From SCBR16-9 sp964537975 (GTDB lineage Bacteria; Hydrogenedentota; Hydrogenedentia; Hydrogenedentales; SCBR16-9), in NCBI GenBank assembly GCA_964537975.1, contig CAZIDP010000004.1, forward strand, positions 1 to 64,000: DNA of 64,000 nt, read 5' to 3'. Below, one piece after another: positions 26,753 to 35,831 of this stretch. A program made the translations under genes and the position numbers. Under the pieces are notes generated by a model. That model did no database searches, was not told the origin of the DNA, and was given only the letters and a program-made list of their open reading frames with translations. Every line of letters begins with the position of its first letter. The stretch's first letter is position 1.

Positions 26753-28570
26753 TTACTTCCAACGAGGTGTAATGCTGGTTAAGTACCCGGTACGTTCAGT
26801 TTCTGCCAAATTTTCAAATTCAATACCGAGGTTTTGGAGTAGGGTACCCTCAGTCAATTGCAGATCAACCAGTGAATTTTCAAACGCAATTTGTGCCTGA
26901 ACTTCCTGGGTTTGCGCCAGAGTCAGGTCTTCCATAACCTGTAGCACCTGGTAACTGGTGGTTGTTCCAAGACGCAGGCGCCGTTCTTCCGCAAGCACAT
27001 TGGCTTCCTGAAGCTGCCTTGCCCGCTCATTACTTTCCACCAAAACTTTGTTGGTCAACACATTACGTGCAGCCATACGTACATTCATGGTCATCTGTTG
27101 CTCTGTCTGACGTTCACGAAGCTCTGATTGCCGACGTTGTATCTGTGCACGCTCATGCGCACCACGCGCTGCCCGATTTCCAATTGGCACCGAAGCCACT
27201 ACGCCATAGCTGTACACATTATCGTCGGCTTCTAGCATCTTCTCAATGGTAGTTGAACGTGATCTGTCCCGCCCTGCCTGGGAATAAGAAGCCGTAATAT
27301 CCAATTGGGGAAGCATTTCACGACGCGCTCTGAATTCTTCCAAGGTTGCCATTTCAATATCTAATGATGCAATCATCATTTCAGGCCGATTTCGCAGAGA
27401 ACGCTCAATGCTGACTTTCAGGCTGGCTTCAAAGTTGTCCGGATCAATCAGATAGGTGTCATTCAAGTTAGGACGGTCCAATGGATGAATGCGTGCATTT
27501 GAAAAAATACCATCTTCACGCATGTCAAGAATTTGCTTGAGATAGTCTTCCGCATCTGCTATGCGGGCACGGGCAGAAACCACATCACCTTGACGTGCAG
27601 CGACACCTGCCTTAGCCTGAAGCACTTCAATATCCGCTGCCGTACCAATATCACGTCTTGTTACATTAATATCGTATAAACGTTCTGCGTTAGCGAGAGA
27701 CTCTTCACGCACGCTCAACGTCTCAATGGCACCAACCAAATCCCAGTATGCCTTAATAACTTCAGAAACGGTGTTTAATACGGTCAACCTGAGCTGGGCT
27801 TCAGAAATATCACGGGACTTTTCAGCAGAACGAATTCTTACCGTGTTAAAATTCTTCCCGAAACCACGTAGCAAAGGTTGTGTTATGGTGAGACCGATAG
27901 AAGAATCGAATTCATCGATAAAATTTCCGAATGTAGTCGCTTCTTTATTGGCGTCAAAATTAAATGAGTATTCCGTGCCATAACTAATCCTACCAGTAAC
28001 TGTGGAACGCAGATTGGTTTGATAATTTTCAACCGATGATATTCCACCGTACGCGACGTTTTGCTGTGATGCAGATACATCTGCATAGGTATGGGTCCCT
28101 GAAGCAGATAAAACGGGATCAAAAATGCCTCGGGCTGCTTGTATATCGGATTCTGCTGCCAGGGGATCAAAAGATGAAATGACAATATCCGTATTCTGAC
28201 GCAGTGCAATTTGTATGCATTCTTCGAGGCCCAGGCGTAATTTCTGTTGGCCGGTCTTCGGTTCAAGCGCTTCTCTGAAAGGTGCAATATCAATTAAATC
28301 TATTGATATCTCTTCCTGTATGCTGCGCCGCAATCCATCTTGAGGTAACTCCCTGTTTTCTGGATCGAAATTCAGGTTCAGCTTTCCGCCGCCTCTGGGA
28401 GTTTCATCAAATGACGGTACAACTTCCTGCATATCTCGAACATTGAGCGTATTCTGGCTCTGAGATTGAGGTGATGCCGGAGCTGGTAAACGGGTAACAT
28501 CCACCGTTTCACTTGCAGCTACAGAAACCATAACTGCCAACGATAAAATCTTACAAAATAGTTTTGTCAT
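26753..28570 (-). CDS. TolC-family outer-membrane channel protein
   Basis: A 605-residue outer-membrane efflux protein. MTKLFCKILSLAVMVSVAASET is the signal peptide, with ATG 28570 preceded by GGGAG 8 bases upstream; the extra upstream methionine is rejected for that reason. The first mature ~100 residues are Pro/Gln-rich and disordered. Then the tandem TolC repeats follow: LGLEECIQIALRQNTDI in the first half and LRNRPEMMIASLDIEMA in the second, each leading into long coiled helices with 'VP(I/L)' strands. It builds a trimeric barrel with a periplasmic tunnel. No inner-membrane pump or adaptor gene is nearby, so its partner lies elsewhere. It converges on the sulfatase. Confidence 0.9.
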   Translation of the reverse strand: MTKLFCKILSLAVMVSVAASETVDVTRLPAPASPQSQSQNTLNVRDMQEVVPSFDETPRGGGKLNLNFDPENRELPQDGLRRSIQEEISIDLIDIAPFREALEPKTGQQKLRLGLEECIQIALRQNTDIVISSFDPLAAESDIQAARGIFDPVLSASGTHTYADVSASQQNVAYGGISSVENYQTNLRSTVTGRISYGTEYSFNFDANKEATTFGNFIDEFDSSIGLTITQPLLRGFGKNFNTVRIRSAEKSRDISEAQLRLTVLNTVSEVIKAYWDLVGAIETLSVREESLANAERLYDINVTRRDIGTAADIEVLQAKAGVAARQGDVVSARARIADAEDYLKQILDMREDGIFSNARIHPLDRPNLNDTYLIDPDNFEASLKVSIERSLRNRPEMMIASLDIEMATLEEFRARREMLPQLDITASYSQAGRDRSRSTTIEKMLEADDNVYSYGVVASVPIGNRAARGAHERAQIQRRQSELRERQTEQQMTMNVRMAARNVLTNKVLVESNERARQLQEANVLAEERRLRLGTTTSYQVLQVMEDLTLAQTQEVQAQIAFENSLVDLQLTEGTLLQNLGIEFENLAETERTGYLTSITPRWK

Positions 28571-28768
28571 GAAAATGCTCCCAAAAATACTACCAGTTGC
28601 GTGTATTGGCATCAGCTATCTAATTACTTCATGTGGATAGACCATTGCCAGGCAATAACTGTATTGTGAATTAGACTTCAATTTCCAATATAAAATCAGA
28701 TAAATAAATAATTAGCTTCTCTTATAAATACATCAAGAACAAAGAAATGTAACACAAATGGTCAATCA

Positions 28769-29197
28769 TCAACCACTGTGCCGGTGCTTTTTCTCTTGAG
28801 CTTTAATTCTGTTCCAAGAATCAATGGCTGCTTCCGGGCTTTCAGCCTTGTTTTCACCAAAAACATGATCATGCCGCCGAATCATCTTCTCATGAGCAGA
28901 TTTAAGTGCTTTGAGCAAATCGAAGCGCCCCTCATTCTCAGCAGCAGCCGCAGTTGCCAACAAGCAGAACAGCACATCACCAAATTCTTCTTCTATATGA
29001 TCATTTTCGTCACCAGTTAATGCTTCACGCAACTCATCAACTTCTTCATGAAGGTAACCTGAAAAACTCAACGATGTCTGCTCACGGTCCCAGGGGCAAC
29101 CTTCAGGTGATCGGAGGTACCGAGCCAGCTTCATCAAAGCACTAAACCAATCGGCATCATTCACCGGTAATTTATTTAAATGTGGAAATTGTTCCAT
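28769..29197 (-). CDS. mazG: MazG nucleotide pyrophosphohydrolase
   Basis: A 142-residue all-alpha NTP pyrophosphohydrolase matching the N-terminal catalytic domain of MazG. CPWDREQT near residue 34, HEEVDELREAL near 50 (the EExxE part) and EEEFGDVLFCLL (the ExxD part) compose the divalent-metal site. The tail IRRHDHVFGE is also typical. The standard protein has two such domains; only one is present here. It removes pyrophosphate from non-canonical or excess NTPs, and affects the stringent response in some bacteria. Reliable ATG 29197 with AAGGGAC upstream. The 198 bases upstream of it, before the TolC gene, hold nothing visible. Confidence 0.93.
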   Translation of the reverse strand: MEQFPHLNKLPVNDADWFSALMKLARYLRSPEGCPWDREQTSLSFSGYLHEEVDELREALTGDENDHIEEEFGDVLFCLLATAAAAENEGRFDLLKALKSAHEKMIRRHDHVFGENKAESPEAAIDSWNRIKAQEKKHRHSG

Positions 29198-29323
29198 TAT
29201 GTCCCTTTTCTACTTTGTACGGAAATTATAGTTTTACATTCCCGAAAAATGGCTTAAAGTTGCAAGTTGAGTTGCCGATAAATATTTACTATGGAGAACA
29301 ATTAAGGACAAGGAGGTCCGCTT

Positions 29324-29503
29324 ATGAAAATTCAATGCTGCGTTTGTAAAAAAGTTCGTGAACAAAATGTTTGGACGCACCAAATTTTGTGGTCACCTCA
29401 GAATGTCTCACACACCTATTGCCCAGACTGCCTGCAAGAAGCAAAGAAAGAAGCCCATGAGTTGATTCGTATTGGTCATACGGGAAAAACCATTACTGCC
29501 TGA
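29324..29503 (+). CDS. Tiny two-CxxC zinc-ribbon-like protein
   Basis: A 59-residue protein. It carries CCVCKKV near the N-terminus and YCPDCLQEA mid-protein, about 30 residues apart: a pair of CxxC motifs that could hold one zinc ion. The middle is Gln/His/Trp-rich; the end is a helix (LQEAKKEAHELIRI). A perfect AGGAGGT lies 7 bases before the ATG, one of the best ribosome sites in the window, arguing strongly that it is translated. It converges with fliP (stop codons 13 bases apart). No close family recognised; it resembles free-standing zinc-ribbon adaptors. Function unknown. Confidence 0.75.
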   Translation: MKIQCCVCKKVREQNVWTHQILWSPQNVSHTYCPDCLQEAKKEAHELIRIGHTGKTITA

Positions 29504-29516
29504 TATCAACTTATCA

Positions 29517-30317
29517 TCACAAGAAACTTCGTGTCAGACTTCCAAGCAATAAATACCATCCATCAGCAAGCACAAACATGATTATCTTGAAGGGCAATGA
29601 GACAAATATGGGGGGCAACATCATCATACCCATTGCCATTAATGTGCTTGCTACAACCATGTCTATGATCAAGAATGGTATATAAATAATAAATCCAATT
29701 TCGAATGCTGTAGTAAGTTCGCTGACAACAAATGCCGGTATAAGCACATGTGTTGGCACTTCCGCCCGAGTCTCCGGTCTACCGATTTCTGCCATGTCTA
29801 AAAATAACTTTAAATCCTTTGGACGTGTCTGTCGGAACATAAAGTTTCGTACTGGCTCAAGTGCAGCTTCCAAAGCCTCCATCGGATCATCAAAATCACC
29901 TTGAATGTACGGTTGAATTGCGTTAGTATTCACTTCTCTATACGTTGGTGTCATGATAAAGAATGTAAGGAATAATGCAAGCCCAATTAGCACCTGGTTT
30001 GGTGGTGTTTGCTGGGTAGCCATTGCCTGACGCAAAAAACCCAATACAACGATAACACGGGTAAATGAAGTGGTCATCACCAGGATAGCAGGAGCCAATG
30101 ACAACACCGTAATAAGGAAAACGACCATCAGTGAAGTGCTGATATTGTCACTCTCAACAGCATCTCTGGCACTGTTAAAAATATTTATACCAAGAGGATT
30201 CACATCTTCCTGAGCCCAGGCAAATACTGGCATGAGAACTACTAAGCAAGTAACCAAATGCCAATTAAATATGGTACAACGCCTTTTATACCCAGTGAAC
30301 CTATTCACGGGAATCAT
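29517..30317 (-). CDS. fliP: FliP, flagellar export gate protein
   Basis: A 266-residue inner-membrane protein of the type III export gate, last gene of the cluster. An N-terminal signal (ending AWAQ) is followed by the characteristic SLAPAILVMTTSFTRVIVVL and a TQQTPPNQVLIGLALFLTFF segment. LIPAFVVSELTTAFEIGF and GMMMLPP follow in the C-terminal part. It forms the core of the FliP5-FliQ4-FliR1 export channel. I use ATG 30317 (fliO/fliP overlap of 17 bases) because an upstream start would double the overlap; GTG 30308 is an alternative. Its usual partners fliQ, fliR and flhB do not follow here. Confidence 0.95.
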   Translation of the reverse strand: MIPVNRFTGYKRRCTIFNWHLVTCLVVLMPVFAWAQEDVNPLGINIFNSARDAVESDNISTSLMVVFLITVLSLAPAILVMTTSFTRVIVVLGFLRQAMATQQTPPNQVLIGLALFLTFFIMTPTYREVNTNAIQPYIQGDFDDPMEALEAALEPVRNFMFRQTRPKDLKLFLDMAEIGRPETRAEVPTHVLIPAFVVSELTTAFEIGFIIYIPFLIIDMVVASTLMAMGMMMLPPIFVSLPFKIIMFVLADGWYLLLGSLTRSFL

Positions 30318-31260
30318 CCTGTAAATATTGTCGCAATCGTTGCAAATCCCCCCGCAAAGAGGTGATGTCATCATCAGAAATTGAACTGACTGGTATTTTA
30401 TTGCCAGGAGAACTCATTGAATCCCTGCTCTTGCCGTGATTTATTACTCCAACTTCCGATTCTGAAGAATGTTGTTTATACCCTTTTGACTGAGCCCGTA
30501 ATTCATCCAAAAAAGTTCTGGTTTTCGCTTGTTCCGCTTCGTACGCATCTGACTCAACGGTTGATGAAATGGGCAATGTTGCGGTAGATGAGGTTGCGGT
30601 TTGATTTGTCAAATCTTGCGTTGCAAGAAAATCTTCTGATTCATACTCGTAAATCAAAGATATAGCATTGGGCGTAACACCAACAACCAATATCTTGTCT
30701 CCGGCTTGCACAAATGTCAACGAAGATTTAGGCGCCAAATGTATCCTGCCAAGCACTTTACCCAAGGAAACACCCGCCAGAAAAGGGGTATTTTTCCCAA
30801 AACGACGAAACACATACCCCAACAAAATAATAGTAGCGCACACAAAGAACAAACCAATCAATACCTGGAAAAGATAACTTGTATCCAGTGGGCGTTGTGG
30901 TGCAGTTGTATCCATTGTTGCTGTGAATTCATCTGAAGTTGTCACTTCATCTGAATCATAAAAGTCATGCAATGCACGTATGGCTGCTTCTGCCCCTTCC
31001 GCTGAACGAAGCGGCATGGGCTCTTTACCTATAGATGATGGTAGGTCTTGTGATAGTTTGCCATCCAGAAGCAGGTTAATTGTTTGTGCTCCGATGTCAG
31101 AACTTTCGGGCAAGATTTCCTGAGCATATGCCGAAGTTCCCAGATAACCGATACCAGGGCAAAGTACTGATACGTAAACATAAAAAAGCAGAGCAACGAC
31201 AGCAATTGAGAATGAACTGCGCTGAATCCAAGACCGATGAAACCAGTCATCATGTATCAT
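30301..31260 (-). CDS. fliO: FliO-like flagellar export assembly protein
   Basis: A 319-residue protein with an N-terminal signal-like hydrophobic segment (residues ~17-36) and a second membrane helix near residues 130-152 (SYLFQVLIGLFFVC). FliO's characteristic cytoplasmic segment follows: GKVLGRIHLAPKSSLTFVQ and KILVVGVTPNAISLIYEY. The long N-terminal periplasmic part and the low-complexity C-terminus make it larger than classical FliO, as often in non-enteric bacteria. FliO acts as a scaffold that stabilises FliP during gate assembly. ATG 31260 overlaps the fliN stop by 11 bases. Confidence 0.85.
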   Translation of the reverse strand: MIHDDWFHRSWIQRSSFSIAVVALLFYVYVSVLCPGIGYLGTSAYAQEILPESSDIGAQTINLLLDGKLSQDLPSSIGKEPMPLRSAEGAEAAIRALHDFYDSDEVTTSDEFTATMDTTAPQRPLDTSYLFQVLIGLFFVCATIILLGYVFRRFGKNTPFLAGVSLGKVLGRIHLAPKSSLTFVQAGDKILVVGVTPNAISLIYEYESEDFLATQDLTNQTATSSTATLPISSTVESDAYEAEQAKTRTFLDELRAQSKGYKQHSSESEVGVINHGKSRDSMSSPGNKIPVSSISDDDITSLRGDLQRLRQYLQDDSRE

Positions 31261-31579
31261 TGGTGTAATCCAATTCTGTTATTCCCATAAAATCCACAAA
31301 ACGAACATTTAAAGAATCCCCGAGAACAACAATTTCACCTTTGGCAAATGGTAAGTTGTTAACAGATAAATCTGTCATCTCACCAGCCATTTTATTAAGT
31401 TGAACAACAGAGCCCACTCGCAACTCCAAAACTTCCCGTACTGACATCTGCAAGGAACCCAAGTCTGCCGCAATGGATAATTTTACTTCTCCGATATCGT
31501 CCAGCATGAGATGTTCTTTTGTTTCGATACTGTCAAGCAGGTTGGCTTTAAAGTCGTGGTTGTCTGGTTTTTCTTCCAC
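31250..31579 (-). CDS. fliN: FliN, C-ring switch protein
   Basis: A 109-residue SpoA-domain protein forming the lower C ring and binding the export ATPase complex through FliH. The core IGEVKLSIAADLGSLQMSVREVLELRVGS and the tail GEIVVLGDSLNVRFVDF, quoted here only as IGEVKLSIAADLG, VLELRVGS and GEIVVLG, are canonical. GTG at 31579 is the likely start, though the ribosome site is weak. It follows fliL after only 15 bases, the position normally held by fliM. Confidence 0.93.
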   Translation of the reverse strand: MEEKPDNHDFKANLLDSIETKEHLMLDDIGEVKLSIAADLGSLQMSVREVLELRVGSVVQLNKMAGEMTDLSVNNLPFAKGEIVVLGDSLNVRFVDFMGITELDYTNDT

Positions 31580-31594
31580 AGTAAGCTACTATCC

Positions 31595-32125
31595 TTATAA
31601 ATCGAAAATGGTGAACTTGGTATACATGACGTCTAGTACTTCCTGAGAACCATGCGGATCAAACTGACGCAATAAAATGTTGGCTTCTTGCCGAGACTGA
31701 CGTAATAATGTATCTTGCATGTAGGGATCATTTAACTCAGAGCGCATACGGTTACGATGTAATTGTAATATTTTTGCCCGGAAATGCGGCAACCGGTCTT
31801 GAATCAATGAGGCTGTCTGTGCATTTTTGCATACCATGGCAATCTGATATATCAGCAGTGGCGAGGAGACGTTGGGATCGTCTGTCAATACAGACACCTG
31901 GTCTTCCTGGAACTCCAGTGTAACTGCTGTTGGCGGAATCACATCATACTCAAACTCTGTCTGAGTTGTGGAATCCTTCCCAAGCATGGGACGCAACACA
32001 AACTGAAATGTTACCAAACCCAATATTGCAGGTACGAGAATAACTATTCCTAGAATGATCAATGATTTGACTAGAGATGAAGATGCCTTTGGTGCTGGTG
32101 TTGGTTCTTGTTGTTCATCCGCCAT
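31595..32125 (-). CDS. fliL: FliL, stator-associated basal-body protein
   Basis: A 176-residue single-pass inner-membrane protein. A short, Pro/Ser-rich cytoplasmic tail is followed by one transmembrane helix (residues ~19-42) and a periplasmic stomatin-like FliL domain. That domain ends with VLDVMYTKFTIFDL, matching the family's 'V..vlft.fv.q' tail. FliL rings encircle the stator and raise torque. GGAGAT lies 10 bases before ATG 32125. Downstream of motB by 17 bases, so co-translated. Confidence 0.9.
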   Translation of the reverse strand: MADEQQEPTPAPKASSSLVKSLIILGIVILVPAILGLVTFQFVLRPMLGKDSTTQTEFEYDVIPPTAVTLEFQEDQVSVLTDDPNVSSPLLIYQIAMVCKNAQTASLIQDRLPHFRAKILQLHRNRMRSELNDPYMQDTLLRQSRQEANILLRQFDPHGSQEVLDVMYTKFTIFDL

Positions 32126-32142
32126 AATTAATTTATCTCCAT

Positions 32143-32940
32143 TTACTCCATGTTAAATTGTCGTGGTGAAATTGCAGTAGCACTGGGTTGATGATTCATG
32201 GGGGTGCCCCCTATGTTCGGATCACGTAACGGGTCCAGCATATCTTTTGGCACCAGACCTCGAACATAAATTTCAACCCGACGGTTTGCTTCGCGCCCTT
32301 CTGGGGTGTCGTTGGTTGCCATTGGTTGATTACTGCCAAGTGCTGTAATTTCAAATTGTTCTTTGGGTACACCACCTACTTCAAACAATCTTCTGGCGAC
32401 GGCATCAGCCCTGAAAAAACTCAGCTGCATATTATCTCTGTATATAGAACCAGCAGAAGTTGGTATATTATCTGTATGGCCCCGCACTTCGATGAACGCA
32501 TCCGGCATGTCTCTTAGAACTTCAGCGACATTCTGCATGACGGGAAAAGACTCCGGCTTCAATTCAGTACTTCCCATATCAAACAGTACGGCATTTGGAA
32601 GGCTTATTTTAATGCCACCTACCGCGTCAAATTCAATTTTTACTTGTTTTTCCATCCCCATAACCTGTAACTCCCGCCGCAGTTTACGTGCAGCATCGGA
32701 AGCAGACTCCTGGGTACGACGTGGAGGCCGGGGTATGGGAGATATCACGCCATCTTGCAAGCGCAGCACGCCCAACGCTTGCTGTAATGAAGCCATAGCT
32801 TGATTAAATTGTTCCTCGCTTATGGTCGAAAAAGACAAGAGCAGCACAAAAAAAGTTAATAACAAACTCATGAGATCACCAAAGGTGACCAGCCAGAGCG
32901 GTGCACCAGTTACCTCGGGTGATTTTTTCTTCCTAGGCAT
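32143..32940 (-). CDS. motB: MotB, flagellar stator protein
   Basis: A 265-residue stator subunit with a single membrane helix and an OmpA-like peptidoglycan-binding domain. The helix contains the essential proton-carrying Asp: FGDLMSLLLTFFVLLLSF, with Asp22. The periplasmic part has VRGHTDNIPTSAGS and NRRVEIYVRG, the OmpA/MotB signature. It anchors the MotA-MotB channel to the cell wall. GAGGAAATC precedes ATG 32940. The Asp with flanking MotB features indicates a proton- or sodium-driven stator; the ion cannot be read from sequence with certainty. Confidence 0.95.
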   Translation of the reverse strand: MPRKKKSPEVTGAPLWLVTFGDLMSLLLTFFVLLLSFSTISEEQFNQAMASLQQALGVLRLQDGVISPIPRPPRRTQESASDAARKLRRELQVMGMEKQVKIEFDAVGGIKISLPNAVLFDMGSTELKPESFPVMQNVAEVLRDMPDAFIEVRGHTDNIPTSAGSIYRDNMQLSFFRADAVARRLFEVGGVPKEQFEITALGSNQPMATNDTPEGREANRRVEIYVRGLVPKDMLDPLRDPNIGGTPMNHQPSATAISPRQFNME

Positions 32941-32976
32941 GATTTCCTCGATACCGACACTGTATATTGGGCAACA

Positions 32977-33744
32977 TTAATTCAAACCAACGCGTTCACG
33001 CACAGCAGGTGAAACAAAAGCTTTCAATTTCTGCTCCACGACACGTGGATTATCACCAGACTGAATAGATAAAATGCCCTCGATAATTATTTCCTTTTGC
33101 AGTAATTCCATCGCGGTACGTACCTTCAGTTTCCCAGAAGCGGGCAACAGAATCAGATTGGCCAGTACGGCACCATAAAGTGTCGTTAACAATGCAACAG
33201 CCATGCCACCACCAATAGCAGAAGGATCGTCAAGTGTCGCCAGCATTTTCACCAATCCTATCAGCGTTCCAATCATACCAAAAGCTGGGGCAAAGGTCGC
33301 CATTGCATTCATAATGGATTGCCCCATTGCATGTCGGTCTTCCATAAATGCAATTTCTGTTGTAAGTATATCCTTAATCAGTTCTGGTGCAGTACCGTCA
33401 ATTGCCAATTGCACACTTTTTTGCAGAAATTCATCTTCTGAGTCACCAGAATGTCCTTCAAGAGCAAGAATACCTTCTCGGCGGGCGACAGTTGCAAATT
33501 CAACAAGTTTGCGGATTAATTGTTCTGAACTGCTTGATTTATGAATCAAAGCATTTTTGAATGTATTGAACACACTAAGCACATCAGAGAGTGGAAAATT
33601 AATTAATGTGGCGGCCAGGGTACCTCCAAAGACGATAATAACTGCAGGAATGTTTACAAAAATACCTGCACCACCACCAAGCACAATACTTAATGTGAGC
33701 AACAAAATACCAGAAATTAATCCTACAATGGTGGCGATATCCAT
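32977..33744 (-). CDS. motA: MotA, flagellar stator protein
   Basis: A 255-residue four-helix membrane protein that couples ion flow to rotation. Features: the first helix IVGLISGILLLTLSIVLGGG, the cytoplasmic loop with 'VEFATVARREGILALE', GMIGTLIGLVKMLATLDDP and the pore-lining helix MAVALLTTLYGAVLANLILL. ATG 33744 is chosen because GGAG lies 7 bases upstream; a GTG 6 bases further out is also in frame. The gene starts after a terminator-like hairpin, and may have its own promoter. Confidence 0.95.
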   Translation of the reverse strand: MDIATIVGLISGILLLTLSIVLGGGAGIFVNIPAVIIVFGGTLAATLINFPLSDVLSVFNTFKNALIHKSSSSEQLIRKLVEFATVARREGILALEGHSGDSEDEFLQKSVQLAIDGTAPELIKDILTTEIAFMEDRHAMGQSIMNAMATFAPAFGMIGTLIGLVKMLATLDDPSAIGGGMAVALLTTLYGAVLANLILLPASGKLKVRTAMELLQKEIIIEGILSIQSGDNPRVVEQKLKAFVSPAVRERVGLN

Positions 33745-33907
33745 GCACACACTCCAATTTCTGAACTGACAGGTTTAGGTAGTAAAATTGGTTATAAATA
33801 ACTTTCGGTGTATTCTATCACCCACCGTTAAGGCGCGTCCATACCGGGTACCCTCCAGACTTAACGATTTACTTAAAGTGACTGCAATAAAACCGTACAA
33901 ACAATTC

Positions 33908-33946
33908 GCCCCTGCGGCCAATACTACAAAATAAGACCGCAGGGGC
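33908..33946 (-). terminator. Hairpin between flgE and motA
   Basis: A perfect 10-bp G+C-rich stem (GCCCCTGCGG and its complement CCGCAGGGGC) flanks a 19-base loop, 54 bases beyond the flgE stop on the same strand. The following bases on the minus strand contain only a short T-rich stretch (GAATTGTTTG), so it may attenuate rather than fully stop transcription into motA. The 256-base gap otherwise holds nothing; the flbD gene found at this place in spirochetes is absent. Confidence 0.6.
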
Positions 33947-34000
33947 TTTAGACAAACAAAGAAGAAACTCAACATGAAGCCATAGGATTACTGTTGCAGA

Positions 34001-35284
34001 TTAACGAACCAGATTAATCGTCTCTTGGAGCACATTGTCTGCTGTAGTAATCGTACGTGCATTCGCCTGATAACCGCGCTGGGTAATGATGAGATTACTG
34101 AACTCGTCGCCCAGGTCTACATTCGAACTTTCCAGCACACCACCGGCAACCGAGCCACGACCACCTGTACCTGGACGGCCAATTTGGGCAACTCCAGATG
34201 ATGGTGTTTCTACAAAATTATTAAAGCCATTACGTGACAAACCACCCACATTGGAGAAATTGGCAACAGCTATCTGCGCGAAAACCCTTGTCAAGCCATT
34301 GGTAAACACCCCAATAACCTCTCCATTGGCCCCAATATTAAAACTTTCCAAGACCCCACGCGGAAAACCATCCTGGCTACGCATGGTTACATCACTGGGA
34401 TTGGGGTTACCAGTATTGGGGTCCGTTCCCAACGAAAGCTGCGTGATACGAGAAAAATCGATCGCAAAAGTCATGTCATCCGGACCAGTTAATCCAGAGG
34501 GGTCCAAGGCAAGGGTCGGGACTGTAATACTTGGCATATTGGCTGGGTCTGATGGGTCTAGCGCACCACCACTTTGAAATTGTATGGTACCAGTCGCACC
34601 AGCAATGGGATTACCATCATAACTGGCGAACCAGGTCCATTCATTGCTATTGGCAGTCTTGGTGAATGTAATTTCAATCAGTCTTTCCGTTCCCAATGAA
34701 TCATACACACTGACTGTTGGACGCACTGTATCGCCTACTGCCACATCGGAATTTAAATTACCATACAAGGTCGCTTCACTGGTAGCCCGTACTATACCAA
34801 CACCACCGACCGGTATAACAATGTTCTGAAGCGGTGCATTGGAATCTATAATACCCTGTTCATTAGCAATGAAGCCCTGAACACGCATACCAGTAGCAGG
34901 CTCAATCAGTACACCATTGTTATTGAGGTCAAATGAGCCATCCCGCGTATAGAAATTGCGATTCCCATCGTTCAACACAAAAAAGCCACTACCCTGAATG
35001 GCCAAATCCGAATCAATACCTGTGGTAATTAAAGAACCATTTTTGTGATTGACATCGATGCTGGCGACCTGCACCCCCAGCCCAATCTGTTGTGGATTCG
35101 TACCACCAAAACTGCCTACCGGAGCAGAACCGGCGCGTAAAGTTTGGGAGAACAAATCCTGAAAATTCATTCGGGAGCTTCGATAACCGACGGTATTTAC
35201 GTTCGCGATATTCGAAGCAACCATGTCTAACCGGCGCTGATGAACTTTAAGTCCAGTAACACCTGTAAATAATGCTGTACCCAT
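34001..35284 (-). CDS. flgE: FlgE, flagellar hook protein
   Basis: A 427-residue hook subunit. The N-terminal rod/hook motif ALFTGVTGLKVHQRRLDMVASNIANVNTVGYR (shown as ALFTGVTGLKVHQRR and SNIANVNTVGY) and the C-terminal LSNLIITQRGYQANARTI-type coiled end (FSNLIITQRGYQANAR) are the family's terminal D0 signatures. The central domains are variable beta structures (GDSGFFVLNDGNRNFYTRDG region). It polymerises into the universal joint between rod and filament. GGAG lies 9 bases before ATG 35284, just 2 bases after the preceding stop. Confidence 0.95.
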   Translation of the reverse strand: MGTALFTGVTGLKVHQRRLDMVASNIANVNTVGYRSSRMNFQDLFSQTLRAGSAPVGSFGGTNPQQIGLGVQVASIDVNHKNGSLITTGIDSDLAIQGSGFFVLNDGNRNFYTRDGSFDLNNNGVLIEPATGMRVQGFIANEQGIIDSNAPLQNIVIPVGGVGIVRATSEATLYGNLNSDVAVGDTVRPTVSVYDSLGTERLIEITFTKTANSNEWTWFASYDGNPIAGATGTIQFQSGGALDPSDPANMPSITVPTLALDPSGLTGPDDMTFAIDFSRITQLSLGTDPNTGNPNPSDVTMRSQDGFPRGVLESFNIGANGEVIGVFTNGLTRVFAQIAVANFSNVGGLSRNGFNNFVETPSSGVAQIGRPGTGGRGSVAGGVLESSNVDLGDEFSNLIITQRGYQANARTITTADNVLQETINLVR

Positions 35285-35286
35285 AA

Positions 35287-35817
35287 TTATAACTCCATTC
35301 GTTGTTGCCGCGTCTGTCGATCAGCGGCATGGAGGCCTCCCCAAACGGGGGCCGGCCTGGACTTTTGTAATTCGTTAACTTCACTTACTTCTTTTTCATT
35401 TTCAGATGCACTGAGCAGTACGGCGCTATCGATTTGCGTAAATATCTGCTCCTGTGCCTCATCTGGTGCCATTGCTGTAATTACTGTTCGGTTAGGCACA
35501 TTGACGATAAAAGCAGCTTTGTCAGATATCACCAACGATTCTCGTGCACCTTTGTCGGCCAATTTCTCGACAGCCGTTTCTAACTGAGCAACTTCTGCTT
35601 CATTTAATGAAATCTGACGTTGCTCTAATCGTTGCAGCGCATGTCCTGAAAACTTGACTGTGGACGTTACTTTACCCACGTCTCGCAATGCACTTTGAAA
35701 AGTCCTGGCAAAATCACTCTCACGTACATGCTCGTTGGTACGTGTCTGTGGCTTGTCCAGTTTCAAAGACTGCACTTTAGATGTGATGGGTAAATTGTTG
35801 GGATTGTTGGTAATCAT
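35287..35817 (-). CDS. TIGR02530-family flagellar operon protein
   Basis: A 176-residue protein of the conserved 'flagellar operon protein' family located between flgD and flgE in many non-enteric bacteria. The core FSGHALQRLEQRQISLNE (near 55) and AAFIVNVPNRTVITAM (near 105) are the family's two conserved stretches. The family's function is not established; context suggests a hook-assembly role. It lies between flgD and flgE, with 2 bases to flgE. Confidence 0.85.
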   Translation of the reverse strand: MITNNPNNLPITSKVQSLKLDKPQTRTNEHVRESDFARTFQSALRDVGKVTSTVKFSGHALQRLEQRQISLNEAEVAQLETAVEKLADKGARESLVISDKAAFIVNVPNRTVITAMAPDEAQEQIFTQIDSAVLLSASENEKEVSEVNELQKSRPAPVWGGLHAADRQTRQQRMEL

Positions 35818-35831
35818 TTTAAAAGCCTGAA

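Noticed and set aside
33751..34000. Possible flbD gene between flgE and motA, where spirochetes have one
   Set aside because: The only open frame there is built on the hairpin and has no FlbD features.
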